Shown here: in pieces, positions 22,821-37,314 of the stretch
How positions within the stretch are numbered: the stretch's first letter is position 1
Layout: every line of letters begins with the position of its first letter
Assembly: GCA_964019155.1 (NCBI GenBank)
Contig: OZ025242.1
Coordinates: forward strand, 68,409,540-68,473,539
Length of the DNA: 64,000 nt
Direction: 5' to 3'
Source: Osedax fenrisi
Lineage: Eukaryota > Annelida > Polychaeta > Sabellida > Siboglinidae
Translations under genes and position numbers: made by a program
Notes under the pieces: generated by a model
What the model was told of the DNA's origin: nothing
The model's database searches: none
The model's input: only the letters and a program-made list of their open reading frames with translations

Positions 22821-23393
22821 TGAATGATAACAAAGGACAAAAAGGTGACATTGGTGAAACTGGAAAAACTGGACCACGAGGTAAGTTAATTAATAAATAA
22901 ATAACAATTTAAATTAGAATAAATTTATTATTTTAACACTAATAATTTTAATAATAATTATGTATATTTAGGCAAGAATGGAGAACGTGGATTAAATGGT
23001 TCCGATGGTCAAACTGGAGCTACAGGAGAACAAGGAAATCGAGGAGAAACTGGTATGAAAGGAGAAGCAGGAGATACTGGTGAAAGAGGTGTTCAAGGAA
23101 AGGCCGGAGACCAAGGTGAAATAGGATTAAGAGGATTAGCCGGAGAGGTAGGAATGAGAGGAGAAAAAGGGTACCAAGGTGAAACTGGTAACGATGGTCA
23201 AGATGGAACTAATGGAAAACAAGGAAATCGAGGAGAAACTGGTATGAGAGGAGAAGCAGGAGATACTTGTGAAAGAGGTTTACGAGGAAAGGAGGGAGTT
23301 CAAGGTGGCAGAGGAGTACCTGAAGATGTAGGTGAAAGTGATAATCAAGAAGAAGATATTTACCAAGGTCATGAAGTTATTAGATGGCGCTAA
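22821..23393 (+). CDS. Collagen-like exons (Gly-X-Y), copy A
   Basis: Exon 22821-22880 (60 nt; acceptor TATATAG, donor GTAAGT) encodes NDNKGQKGDIGETGKTGPRG. Exon 22972-23393 (acceptor TATTTAG) starts GKNGERGLNGSDGQTGATG and keeps Gly every third residue for about 100 residues, with an internal duplication (QGNRGETGM occurs twice). Both exon junctions are phase 1, so the triplet register is preserved. The frame then degrades (PEDVGESDNQEEDIYQ) and stops at 23393. The old C-terminus, matched in copy B, is readable in another frame (DGAKGPIGKTIS ... SGKDGN), so one or two indels have changed the end. The product is probably a secreted or membrane-tethered trimer. Hydroxylation and triple-helix assembly are inferred from the family. 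Confidence 0.85.
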
Positions 23394-23945
23394 AGGGCCA
23401 ATAGGTAAAACAATATCTACTCGTAAATCTGGTAAAGATGGAAACAGATAATGGAGATGGTCATTTATAAACTATTATTTATTATATATTATTTGTATGT
23501 CTTTAATATACATATTGTATATAAAAACTTATTATTTAAAACTAAAATTTAATTCGAATTAAAATACTCTTTTAAACAAATAAAACGTATATATAAACAT
23601 CTATATATGGTATGCATAGATATTTTATAGATAGGTTTACCGATAAATATAAAATAATAATAGTTCCAATATTAAACCCAATATAGTATCACATAATTAA
23701 CCTAAGTGTATGCATAACATGATAAGGCACGGTATAGCCTAGATACGGTATACCCATGTCGTTATCTCGCAGCATGGAATAAATAAGGATGGGGTGGTTA
23801 TAGAGATACCACAACTAATTGTAAAGTAAAGTAATGTAAAACTGAAATATCGTTGATCTTCTGTAGAGCCCGACTTCATTGAATACAAAACCTATTGTAC
23901 GTAATACCACTAGCACTCGTAATACGAACAGCTTACCCGTACCGA
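23371..23945 (+). repeat. Palindrome block 1, left arm (partner 31615-32165)
   Basis: GGAGATGGTCATTTATAA, ATCGGTAAACC-type, TAAGGCACGGTATAGCCTAG, ACCCATGTCGTTATCTCGCA, GTTGTGGTATCTCTATAACC-type and CTCGTAATACGAAC all recur inverted at 31615-32165 in the same order. This is the most obvious segment of the large palindrome and the one nearest its centre. Confidence 0.9.
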
Positions 23946-23989
23946 GTACGTAACCGTATACTATGTATCGTGTGCTATCATGGTTATAC

Positions 23990-24195
23990 GGGTGTAGGGG
24001 GTGTAGGGGGTGTACGGGATGTAGGGGGTGTAGGGGGTGTAGGGGGTGTAGGGGGTATACGGTGTGTAGGGGGTGTAGGGGGTGTAGGGGGTGTAGGGAG
24101 TGTAGGGGGTGTATGGGGTGTAGGGGGGGGTACGGGGTTTACGGGGTGTACGGGGTGTACGGGGTGTATACACTATAGGGGTGTATACCTATAGG
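23990..24195. repeat. GGTGTAGGG minisatellite, G-rich on + strand
   Basis: More than 20 units of 9 bp (GGTGTAGGG, with GGTGTACGG variants toward the right). All guanine runs lie on one strand, so G-quadruplex formation is plausible. It sits just beyond the inner end of palindrome block 1 and is missing from the other arm. Gly/Cys-rich and Pro/Thr/Tyr-rich frames across it are artefacts. Confidence 0.95.
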
Positions 24196-26130
24196 GGGTG
24201 TACGGGTTATAGCATGTTCCACGTTAAGCTAGACCAATATGTACTTCTGGGGAGGGGTATCTATTAAGAAGGCTACGTTTATTTACTGAGGCGTGTGTGT
24301 GCCGTATAAGAGCGATGTCATGAAATAATAGTCACACATATATTAAATAAAAGCAGATGATTATATTTTGCAATGGTAATAATGGATATGTGGATATTTA
24401 TTAAGGATATTAGACGATGAAAATATGTTAATTGATATTTATGTTATAGTCAGAAAAATATAATTCAAGAAACAAATATAAAAAGCGTTAGGTTAAATGG
24501 AAATATAAATATATTTAAAATTAGGTTGAACTATGTTAATGAATTATTTATTAATATTATTATTATGAATATAATATACAAATTATGATAAGTATAGTAA
24601 TCCATAATATAAATTTAATTTCTAATACAAATATATTACTATCGGAAAAGTATTCTGAAAATATAAATTAAATGACAAAATATATGAAATAGAGTTTTCA
24701 GGTATGTACAATGTACATTGTACATCCTAATTCTGTATTAATGGGGTATCCCACTACCAGTATTTCCGGAAATAATGTCCGGAAATTTTTGCTAGAAACC
24801 AATAAATTGTCTTGACCTAATTTATCAGAACCGCTTGATTGCATCAATCATTTGACATTTTTTGGAAATTTTCATAACTATATCATAAACACCACACCCT
24901 ATGGCGTTCCATATATATGTTATCTGACTAGTATGTCTGAAGATTCCATGTATAGATTTTCTGGTACCTAACAATTCATTATTGTATATTTATTCAACAG
25001 TTTCACATATATAATACATCTATTAGTAGGGAGTATAATATCAATATTCTAATATCAAGTATACGATTTACTAATAATTTATACATTCACTTTTTTTAAT
25101 TTATTTATTAATTATTTATTATTTTATTTATTTAATTTTTTTTAAAACTACATTATTATATAATTATATATTAGGTATATTAATATTAATTATACATTAT
25201 ATACTAATAATATAATTATGTATTGATAAAAGAATATAATTATTAGTGATATATATCACATATATTACAATATTGTAATAGATGTAGTAATATAATATAA
25301 TATTTATACAATATAGTAATACATATAAATATTAATTATATATATTATTCGAATTATTATAAATACTTAAAAAACAAGGAAGTTAATTGTTGAGATTATT
25401 AACAGTGAATTGTAAGTATTTGTATACAAAAAAATATGCGCTGTCAGCATATAATCACTTTATAGTCAAATTATGTATATATATATGTACATATATTCCC
25501 GAGTGTTAATAATATAGATATGTTTAGTTCAAAGTAAAGTTAATCGGTATTATTTAATCTCAGGTCATTTTAGTTTAAATTAAACGTAACTATATTATTA
25601 TAACTCAGGAATATATGTACATATATAGAAATGATTCATTTACAATTTACAAACTGACTAATTTGAATTAATTAAAACACTTTTGTACGTGTCAATAATC
25701 AATGATCCATATATAAATAATAAATGAATCAGATTTACTATTTCATGTTGTAAAACATGACACAATGGATAAGTTAATAAACAAATGAATTTATTTTTGC
25801 GAGAACTTCTCCAATCATCATATTCTAGATAAATTAGATTCTCATGAGTAAATATATGTAAATATAAATAATTAAAATAAATTAATTAGAATAAAACATA
25901 AGTATAAATCAAGTTAAATATAAATTATATAAATAATAAAAAATATGTATCAATATAGGTATTAAAAGATTTACAGTTATATAAATAATCACATAAACGA
26001 GTTGAATTCTGAATGCCAAACTATTAATGGAATAGAATAGATAAACAAACACAAATAAAAAATAATAATTAATACAAACAAACTGAAAGATATAATAAAT
26101 AATACCCGTAAAAAAGAATAAAATTAGATA
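24196..26130. other. No gene seen
   Basis: Part of the palindrome spacer. Apart from the foldback at 25480-25627 and a perfect palindrome around TGTACAATGTACATTGTACA at about 24705-24724, I see only AT-rich sequence. Confidence 0.5.
25480..25627. mobile_element. Short foldback (148 bp)
   Basis: TATATATGTACATATATTCC at 25480 recurs inverted at 25608-25627. The arms continue inward through CGAGTGTTAATAATATAG/CTATATTATTATAACTCAG and GTTTAGTTCAAAGTAAA/TTTAGTTTAAATTAAAC, about 60 bp per arm with several mismatches. Probably a small MITE. Confidence 0.6.
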
Positions 26131-26149
26131 ATCAATTGTTTAATTGATT

Positions 26150-26790
26150 TTCATATTTTGATAAAAGATGTTTTTTTAAATATTTTTTTAAAGTTTTTTA
26201 TATACATTTTTGTAAATAATAATTTATTTAGGCATTAATTATTCAAAGATTTAGGGCCTTAAAATGATAATGATTTATGATGACGGCTTGATTTTATATA
26301 AGGTAATTTGAAATTATGAAAAGTATTTGTGTATACATTATTATATCTAGTAAATAATAATGATATTATACGTGGGAATATCTTTAGATGTACATTTTGC
26401 ATGAATAACATATTTGTTTTAAATTATTAAATATTTAAATTTTAATATATTAGAACATATAATTAAATTGTTAGTATTAGTCAAAATAAAAATATTATTG
26501 ATAATTTTGAAGATATTTTTATTTACAGTTCGAATGGCTTTTTTTGTAGAGTAAATACATTTAAGGCTATTACTAAAATTATTTCCCCAAATTTCTAAAT
26601 AATACATGATATGAGGTAAACACAAGGTATTGTAAAGTAGCTTTAACATATATATTTGTAAATAGCTCAGCTTTCTTAATATATAAATAACATGCGATAA
26701 CTTCAATTGTATTTTTCTTATATGTTCTTTAATATTACAATTATGATTTAAAATAACTCCAAGAAAAGTATAACTAGATACTAATCATAT
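26150..26790 (-). pseudogene. LINE RT C-terminus fragment
   Basis: The frame 26706-26419 (95 aa) includes LLYNTLCLPHIMYYLEIWGN and STKKAIRTVNK, the post-RT region seen in the LINEs at 12619-15561 and 46912-47457. The 5' side (ILGVILN-like, near 26765) stops at about 26790, where the right arm of inverted repeat 1 begins, so the truncation point and the arm boundary coincide. A minus-strand 3' UTR runs to about 26150. Confidence 0.8.
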
Positions 26791-26794
26791 TTCA

Positions 26795-28829
26795 GTGTAT
26801 ATATATAACCTTTATAGTGCTGAAAAAAACCAAATTAGCTTGATTATTATAAAATATATGTTATGCAAAAGGCCTTCAAAATTTATATCAGCCCCTCCAC
26901 TGAAACATTTCTGTTTACGCCTCCGATACTCCTTGAGGAATACAACACTGCACATGATTCAGTGTGATATGTGTACAGGTCTATGTAGCCCTCATTACAC
27001 GTATCAGATATACTTCTGGCATTGCAGTACCTATAGCTTAACCTATGGGTTAACCGCGCTCTAATGTATACAGTGTATTTGTATTCAATATCCCAGCTTC
27101 TCCCTACCTATACCTATTAACATACAATTAGAATGACATGTATAATTATTGTTAACAATATTCAATTTATATTTCCTCCTATTGTATTGTTGTCTAAATA
27201 AGGGTTATCTATTTAATGATTTTAAAACTTGAAATCGTTCTCTTTTGCACCCGAACTTCTTTTTTTCTATTAAATATAATTTATTAAAGCATTCATCACG
27301 TGATATTCGATAACCTCCCTAATCACAGGCGGCGTATCATCAGTGCCATCGTTATCACTACGACATTATCAGGCGACAGATATGCTCGGAATAGTATGAT
27401 AGGCTATTAATTAACCAATCAAATTTGTTATTGTTTTTAATCAAATGATTTAATGTTTTTAATGAACATAATAGGTTATCGTATTATCTCTGCTCTATCA
27501 CGACTACAACTATTTGCTAAGCAGTGACTTTTTTAAGGATTTTAAAGAGGGGCAAATTTCTATAATATATAAATATAAAAATGATATATGTAAAAAAAGT
27601 GTATAAAATACTTATTGAATAAAACAATAAGGTATATTTCATTATAAAAAAACTGATTTTGCACGGACAAAAAATGGGATGCAAAAAATAATAGTACGGG
27701 GAGGCAATTTCCCACACACACAAACACATACACACACCACTTACAAAGTCACTGCTACGAAGTGAACGAGAAGTCTAACTTATCAAGAGAAGACCACACG
27801 TGACCCAGCCGATGTCAGCCCCTCACTACACACTATATTAAAGTGACCACACCTTCACATTAACCCCGGTACACCCTCTCTAACACCCGTACACGGGGTT
27901 AACATGCAATGACCGTAATAACACCCCGCTTCTATATGTTCTATTACAGGCTTCTAATAGTAGATAGCATACTGTCTAATGAACGCACTATAAATGTTGG
28001 TTATTGCAATGATATTATTAGTTAAAAGTAACGAAATATGGTATCAGTTTTGACCTAATATACACACAGACACTCACACATATGCGCAATAACATACACA
28101 CACGCACACACACGCACACAAACACACATACGCATACTAACGATGTATATGTATTCAACTAAAGGGGTTTATTTAAGATAGAGGATCTAAGTAGGGTCTA
28201 AGTAGGGTTTAAATAGGGCCTACATAGGTAACCTATAGGTATATATACCCCTGATCTCAATATGCAATACAATGCAGTATAGGTCTACTAATAACACATG
28301 TATTATTATCTTTGTTATTATACTTTAGGACTATTCCAGAATTAAATGCGTATATTTGAATCACACATTATACATCTTACACGATAATAAATATACGGTA
28401 GGTACTACTAATATATATAAGTAATATTAGAGATAGAGATTGTATTATTAACGAAGAAAGTATACAATTATGGACAGTCAAATATAATTGAAGCGACTAA
28501 TATCATGATATTTACAATATTGATAAGTAAAATATTACTCTACAGTTCTCCATATAATTATCTATATATAATAATGATAAAGCAAGATTGATGATTTAGT
28601 TTTTGATATCTGGGCCACATATTTGTGAAGATCAATATTATTTTAAATAAATAAAAATTTAATTTTTTTTTGAAATATTTAAATATTTTAAATAACAACA
28701 AATATCACAATTATTATTAAATATTTACTATAAATAATATCATAGATTAATAACTTGGAAAATATATCTTAATAAAATATGAATAATGGTAATATATTTA
28801 TATACATTTATACATATACATATATTATT

Positions 28830-28906
<77 letters not shown>

Positions 28907-29280
28907 AGTAAAGTATACAATGTTTATATAATTTTATTGAAATTGAGATATTCGCCAGGTATTTATATGTAAGCATTATTTGTTCTATATCTATATTTTA
29001 CAATTCATACTCATGAATATTGCATACTATTAATGCAATTATACTATTAGAATTCATGCTAGATATAGTCCAGTTATTTAAACGTATCAATTTACTAAAT
29101 TTGAACTTGTCGTAACATCGGAAATTTAATTAAATTTATTATGTATAATTTACAATTTATACAATGTATTTCTATTTACAATAACACAGTGTAGTATAGT
29201 AGTTCAGTATACTAGTAAATAGACTAATACATGCATACCTATGTATATGCTACGCCTAACTAACAGCGAACACCCGTACA
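26795..29280. repeat. Right arm of inverted repeat 1 (partner 1-2965)
   Basis: Reverse complement of the left arm, starting at ATATATAACCTTTATAGTGC and ending at CGAACACCCGTAC. It retains uninterrupted target sites where the left arm carries the elements 278-504 and 1574-2254, and has its own extra segment (about 27640-28145). It lies in the spacer of the larger palindrome. Confidence 0.9.
27640..28145. mobile_element. Insertion found only in the right arm of inverted repeat 1
   Basis: The left arm passes directly from the TATTCAATAAG motif (1438-1448) to GTCGTTAG and GTTGAATG; in the right arm about 500 bp intervene. The insert is more GC-rich than its surroundings (27760-27960) and carries (CA)n-rich sequence at both ends (27715-27740, 28065-28135). 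I could not define terminal repeats or a target duplication, so its class is open. Confidence 0.5.
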
Positions 29281-29628
29281 GTGCACATAGTCGCTGCTGC
29301 CAGCACCACGAATAGTTACGCTGCCGTTGTGAGAGGCTACATAACCCAAGCTAGGCGGTGTCTCCTCATACCAGCCGTCACGCTTCACCGGCACACTATC
29401 GTTATGAGTCTGTGCACACTGTCACTAGAAGAGCTGCGAAGCACGCTACACGATAACCTCGCATTGATAGAGCTACACGACAACCCCACCGCTAGGGGCC
29501 CGCACTACACTGCTTCCGACCAGAGTTACGTTCGCCATCTACAGATGTGTATGCACGACCTGATGTGCGATATCCGGGATTATCTGAACCGGATGCTACA
29601 TCCTCATATGCTGACGATGAGTCACTAG
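29264..29628 (+). CDS. GC-rich open frame of unknown function
   Basis: An open frame of about 115 codons, roughly half G+C in a background near one quarter. The first in-frame ATG is at 29404 (MSLCTLSLEELRSTLHDNLA), giving 74 residues to the TAG at 29628. Upstream the frame stays open to about 29258, next to CTAACTAACAG, which looks like a branch point and 3' splice site, so it may be a downstream exon. The residues look helical (QSYVRHLQMCMHDLMCDI). It starts exactly where the visible part of inverted repeat 1 ends; a sister copy may lie left of the window. I do not recognise the protein. The composition suggests a recent or different origin. Confidence 0.45.
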
Positions 29629-29726
29629 GCCTCCACGTGATATGTCCTCTTGTGATGCTATGTCCACATATGAATTAATAAATTAAATATAAATATACAT
29701 AACAACTTTTATTTTGTATTGATAAA

Positions 29727-29763
<37 letters not shown>

Positions 29764-29814
29764 CATTTCATTGTTCCTTAATTCTGTTCCTTAATTCTGG
29801 ACACATTAATAAAA

Positions 29815-30850
29815 TTATAATTTGTACAAGTTTAATATAATCAGTGATTCGCAATATGGTTTTCTAAATAATTTATCAACTTCTGATACGCTTTTCGATG
29901 TTATTGAATCAGTTAATTCAAATGTGGGACACTTAAATAATTGCACATTTGTATACATTGACCTGTGTAAAGCTTTGGATACTTTTGGAATAGCTCTCAA
30001 ATAATTATCAAGCTATTTAAATGATAGGCAACATTATGTTTGTTTATTTGTAATATATTCTGGTGTATACCATAGGGTTGTAGATAAAATGCTATTTTTA
30101 TGTACATTAATGATCTCCCAAATATATCTAATTAATTTAAGCCAGTATTATTTTCTGATGACACACATTTGATTTTTTTTCTCCGATATATCAATTACTT
30201 ATCTAAAAACTAATATACAATGTAACTTAAATACACTTTTTGATTGGTAAACATTAATAAATTGTCTCTTATTGTCAGTAAATCTAGTTTATTATTGTTT
30301 AATATTAGAAATAAAAATTATAATATTATATTGTATGTCAATATTAATAATTCTAAAATCAAACAAGTTACAAATTTAAAATGGTAGGTATAATAATTTA
30401 TGACATATTATATTGGGAATTACAAATTAACTATGTATCTACGAAATCATCTAGAGCTATTGGTATTTTAAATAAAGTAAAATTAAAATTTTAAATAGAA
30501 TATGAAATCTTTAGCATTGGTATATAATTATTTCTCTCACTTTACTTACTACTGTCATATTTGGGGTAATACATTTTATCCAAATTTAAATAAAATATTT
30601 ATTCTACAAAAAAAGTGCGTTGAAAGTTATAAATAATGATTCTAATTATTCAACTTTTTATATTATTCACAAGTCATTAAATGTTATGATATCGTCAAAA
30701 TGTATACCATAAATTCATGTTTAGGGCCATGAATAATATATTATATTTTACTAATACTATTAAAACTATTTTCATAGACAGATTTAATAATCGCTAATTC
30801 ATAAAGTTAATATCAATTAAATTTGTGTGTGTATATCTATGATTAAAACT
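29815..30850 (+). pseudogene. 5'-truncated, mutated LINE RT fragment
   Basis: The frame 29822-30004 reads NIISDSQYGFLNNLSTSDTL and YIDLCKALDTFG, the RT region with the D-x-x-K-A box; downstream, in shifted frames, come SGVYHRV (GVPQG box decayed), FSDDTHLIF (ADD box changed to SDD) and the C-terminal YCHIWGNTF motif. It is closest to the LINE at 43075-45300 and starts at the same RT motif, SDSQYG. The 5' break lies beside (AT)n. Inactive. Confidence 0.8.
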
Positions 30851-31614
30851 CGTAGGTTTATATTCCTGGTCATCTCATAGTAATTAATGCTATATATATA
30901 ATCAGATATATCTACCTATATAAACCTATAGAACCTCCTGTCTTATATGTCATATACCTAATGAATATAGGCGATAGATAATCACAGAATTCTACTGAAT
31001 ACGATATGAGTTTGTAAGATTCGTGCTTTCTCATTTTGATAATTAAAACAATTGTACCTTGCCTGTTAAAAATGAATGAGATACCTATATATATCACCCC
31101 TATATGTATAAAGGTGTAAGTAACATAACTACTTATATACTTATGTACTTATTATTAGTTAGTAATAATAATAAACCAGTATATATGTATACGTGATATT
31201 AATACGTTTATATACATTAGTTCTATAATTATATTTATAATAAAGTGGCTTAATAATGAGTTGGAATGTATTTACTAATGTATTTCATTTCTTGTTTCAT
31301 AAAATATATATTTTCAGAATATATTTCAGAATAATATGAAGATAGTAATATATTTATAATTGTAATTAAATTTATATAATTGATTATATAAATATTATCA
31401 TTCATATTTATTAAATTGTATATTAACATATATAATTTATTAGTAGATTTAAACGTAATTATAATTGTATGATTATATCGAATATAACCTAATTATTGTT
31501 ATGTTTTCCCACGACGGTTACTTATCGGTATAACTGGCTTACGATTGCCCTCACCACTAAACAATACATCAGTAATGATGCCGTCACCGGATAACTCGGT
31601 CGTATCGTAGTATA
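30851..31614. other. No gene seen
   Basis: Palindrome spacer. The stretch 31510-31614 is somewhat more GC-rich, but no frame or motif is recognisable. Confidence 0.5.
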
Positions 31615-32165
31615 GTCTGTAACCCGTTCGTATTACGAGTGATACTTGTGTTATGTTCAATATGTTCTGTATTCAATGAAGTCGGCTTCTGAAGAAGATC
31701 AACGATATTTAAGTTTTAGATTACTTTACTTTACAATTAGTTGTGGTATCTCTATAACCATCCAATCCTTATGTATTACATGCTGCGAGATAACGACATG
31801 GGTATACCGTATCTAGGCTATACCATGCCTTATCATGTATGCATACACTTAGGTTAATTATATAATACATTTAATATTGGAAATATTATTATTTTATATT
31901 TATCGGTAAACCATCTATAAAGTATCTATACATACAATATATATATTTTTTATATTTATTTGTTAAATATAGTATTCAATGAGAAGCAACATTTTAGTTA
32001 TAAATAATATTTAAAATTAACAATTGTAATAGTTAACACATAGAAAATATAAATAATAGTTGACATTTATAAATGACCATCTCCATAATCTTTTCCATCG
32101 TTACCAGCTTGACCAGTGGATCCTGTTTACCTCTTGATCTAATAGATACTCTTTCTCTTACCACC
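31615..32165 (-). repeat. Palindrome block 1, right arm, with collagen C-terminal exon
   Basis: Inverted match of 23371-23945. At its inner edge (about 32140-32080, minus strand) a short frame reads TGSTGQAGNDGKDYGDGHL and a stop: the collagen-like C-terminus whose frame is disrupted in copy A. Confidence 0.85.
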
Positions 32166-33196
32166 TTTATTTCTGAGAAAAATGTATGTGTTATTCTACC
32201 TACTTTTCTATAGTTGTATGTGTGCTATTTCCACATTTATCCACATGTATCTAAGAAAAGTTTGCTATATTATTTTAAATATCAATATATAATTTTAATG
32301 TACATTAATTTACCTTATTCATATTCTAAAGTAGGTAACCTATCTCATATTTGAATACACCACCAACTTTAATATCAAATATACCCACAGTTAAGTTATA
32401 TACAGTATATTTAAATAGTGGTAGATCTATTTATATTATTGATTTGTAAATAAATGGGTTCATCTAGGTACCTACTTTATAGGAAAGTGGGAATAGTTAA
32501 CTATGAAGTGTGTACAATTTATATATCAAGTATATACATATAAACTTATGAATAACATTTATCAGCAAGTATTAACTGTATGTACATTTTAAAATTACAG
32601 TATATAAATGTACGTAATTATGTATATATGTTCAAACAAAAATAACATAATAAATAAATAATGTATAAATACATCTTTTTTTTAATGTTTAAAATATATT
32701 TAATATATTCTAATAACTTCTGATATAAATATAATTGTATTAGTATTATATATATATATATATATATAGATGGTAGAATATATGTATGAGAATAATCATA
32801 TATGATTATGTATACTGATATTATTATAGTAACATTATTATATACACATTTATTTAATATAAAATCTTGCCAATAATATTAATTTTTGTGGTAACATATT
32901 TTTATATAGAAAAATTATTATAATATTTATCTTTTATTATCTTAATATATTTATGATATTAGTACTAATGTAAATTTATTATCAATTATTATTTAAATTT
33001 AATATTCAAGTTAATATTGTGAATTTAATAAATAAAGTTACTATTTTAAAATCTAGAATAAATTAAGTAATCCTATAGTTTTATAACATAATTTTATAAA
33101 TTATATCTTTACTTATATTTTGTTTAAATATCAGTTTTACTACCCATTCAAATGTTAGAATATTGTAAAATATACTAACATTACTTATAATATCAA

Positions 33197-33645
33197 TAAT
33201 ACAAGAAACCTGATAATTTACATATATATATATATATATTAGTTAATAACCCATATTTTCTCAGCGAAGGTCTTCGTAAAAAGCTAAATTGATTAACACT
33301 TCCAACACTTCCAACTCCAGATACTCCTCTTTCACCTTGAACTCCTTCCTTTCCTAGTAACGCCCTTTCGCCAGTATCTTCCTTTTCTCCCCTTATAACA
33401 GTTTCTCCGCGATTTCCTGGTTCTCTATTAGCCCTAGGTATACCATCGGAACCATTTAATCCACATTCTCCATTCGTACCTACGAATATATAATATTATA
33501 ATTATTCGTGTTATTAATATTATGATTATTCTAATACAATATATAATCAAATATATATTATTCATTTATTATTTAATTAAATTACCTTTAAGACAAGTTT
33601 TTCTAATTTCGCCACATTTACCCTTTTCTCCTTTTTTATTGTTTA
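33197..33645 (-). CDS. Collagen-like exons, copy B (eroded)
   Basis: Exon 33645-33586 (60 nt, as in copy A; acceptor CTATAG, donor GTAATT) encodes NNKKGEKGKCGEIRKTCLKG with two Gly-X-Y glycines lost. The next exon starts at 33479 (acceptor CGTAG) with TNGECGLNGSDG and GNRGETVIRGEKEDTGERAL, ...GKEGVQGERGVSG, then leaves the repeat (SVNQFSFLRRPSL) and stays open to about 33197. The phase-1 junctions are kept. Glycine losses show relaxed constraint compared with copy A. A final exon is probably at 32140-32080. An extra 1 kb between these blocks, absent from copy A, is either intron or insertion. Confidence 0.75.
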
Positions 33646-33670
33646 CTATAGAATAAGTAATATTAATAAT

Positions 33671-33738
<68 letters not shown>

Positions 33739-33751
33739 TATATTTATAACT

Positions 33752-33903
33752 GCCTGTGTGGCCCAGTTGGCTAAGACGTCAGACACAAAGATAGTAGGAA
33801 ACGGGTTCAAGCCCGTCCGGACCATTAAAATAGATCTCAGAATAATATTTAGAAGTGATCTTATATAATTGTGTATACATAAATGACCGGCTCTCGTTAA
33901 AAA
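33752..33903 (+). mobile_element. tRNA-derived SINE, copy 2
   Basis: Box A region TGGCCCAGTTGGCTAAGACG, box B CGGGTTCAAGCCCG (a perfect T-arm stem) and the end CGGACCA. It is followed by the same body as copy 1 (TTTAGAAGTGATCTTATATA, GTGTATACATAAATGACCGG, CTCTCGTTAAAA). It is inserted next to (AT)n in the collagen gene intron of copy B. Confidence 0.87.
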
Positions 33904-34199
33904 TAGTTACGTTCCTATTTATAGTTTTTATTAATAATATTTTTTATAATTTTTAATACTGTTTAAATTTTGTAATACTGTTTATAATAAAAATGTGTAC
34001 ATTTTGTAATATGTTTATAATATAAATGTGTGATTGTTTTAAAATGATTAAAAAAAGTTAATTGCCAAAATTATAATAATTAATATTTATAAAAAAATTA
34101 ATTATTACAATACTGTTTAATAAAAAATGTTTTAATACTTTCTTCAATTTTAGAGTATGAGTAATTGTAATAGTTCTTTTAAATATTATTAAATATTAT

Positions 34200-36355
<2,156 letters not shown>

Positions 36356-36438
36356 TATATATATATATATATTTATATAATCTATAACATTTTAAATATA
36401 TACGTATATAATTGGTATTTCATAATTAATATATTAAC

Positions 36439-36572
36439 CTTCGATACGAAGATTCTTTAGTTCATTTTCAATATTATTTAATATTTCTTCTAATTTCGTA
36501 ATGTGTTCAGAATTTCCATGACAACCATTATCTATAGTGTAAGGTACGGAACTGATATGTATTACCGAGAGT
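36439..36572 (-). CDS. Coiled-coil exon of collagen-like gene, copy B
   Basis: The minus-strand frame reads ISSVPYTIDNGCHGNSEHIT, KLEEILNNIENELKNLRIEG, ending GAAG before donor GTTAATA. It aligns with copy A (LEERLNKIENELKNIHFEG), keeping the heptad Leu/Ile positions, the GC.G motif and the same donor. The frame stays open upstream to about 36600, but no ATG or hydrophobic segment is visible, because about 130 bp present in copy A is missing here. If expressed it needs an upstream exon; the gene is probably damaged. Confidence 0.6.
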
Positions 36573-36760
36573 GTATTAATGATAGAATATAATCAAATGT
36601 TATTAAGTAACTTTTCTATTCAAAAATGCCTTTATCTTTTGTTATAATATGACATAATATTTATTACGCACACTAAAGTAATATTTATATTTGTAATACT
36701 CTTTATTATTATATAATACTGACATAAAATCTTATTGGAAATTTGTTATATTTTATTTTT

Positions 36761-36873
36761 AATTTATTTTTATATTTATATTATTATTATTGTTAACTAA
36801 ATTTCGTAATTTATGAAATTTGAATAATAATTGTTAGTTAACAATAATATTAATATAAATATAAAAATAAATT
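36761..36873. repeat. 40-bp inverted repeat, one mismatch, 33-bp spacer
   Basis: Arms 36761-36800 and 36834-36873 (AATTTATTTTTATATTTATA ... ATTGTTAACTAA) pair at 39 of 40 positions. The spacer contains ATTTCGTAATTTATGAAAT, itself a small hairpin. The inverted homologue at about 19060-19130 in the other palindrome arm has the same sequence, but its hairpin is much less perfect. Confidence 0.85.
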
Positions 36874-37314
36874 ACACATATATGTGCTAACCACATCCTA
36901 TAAATAATAGACTATTTATATATCACAAAATAATATTTAATAATAATGATATATATATATATATATATATATATAGTATATTTATAGTAATTGAAAACAT
37001 TATTGAAATAAAATATTGTATAATAAAAATTAATAAAACTATTTATTAAATATAATCTCATTCATTTGTAGTCATAAATCTCATGTTTATTATTTTTTTA
37101 TATGTTATATAAAAATTGCAAGTTTTATTTATTAGACTATTTCAAAAATGCCTTTATTTTATTTTTTTATTTTATTTATTTAATACTATATATTATAATT
37201 ATATATAATAAATAATTATTTAATTGTATAATTTAATATTTTAAATATACAAACTATGATGGTATATTATGATTTATATACAATTATGTTATATGATATA
37301 GGCTATTTAATATA

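Noticed and set aside
23961..24194. Gly/Cys-rich and Pro/Thr/Tyr-rich proteins
   Set aside because: Frames on both strands are the GGTGTAGGG minisatellite translated.
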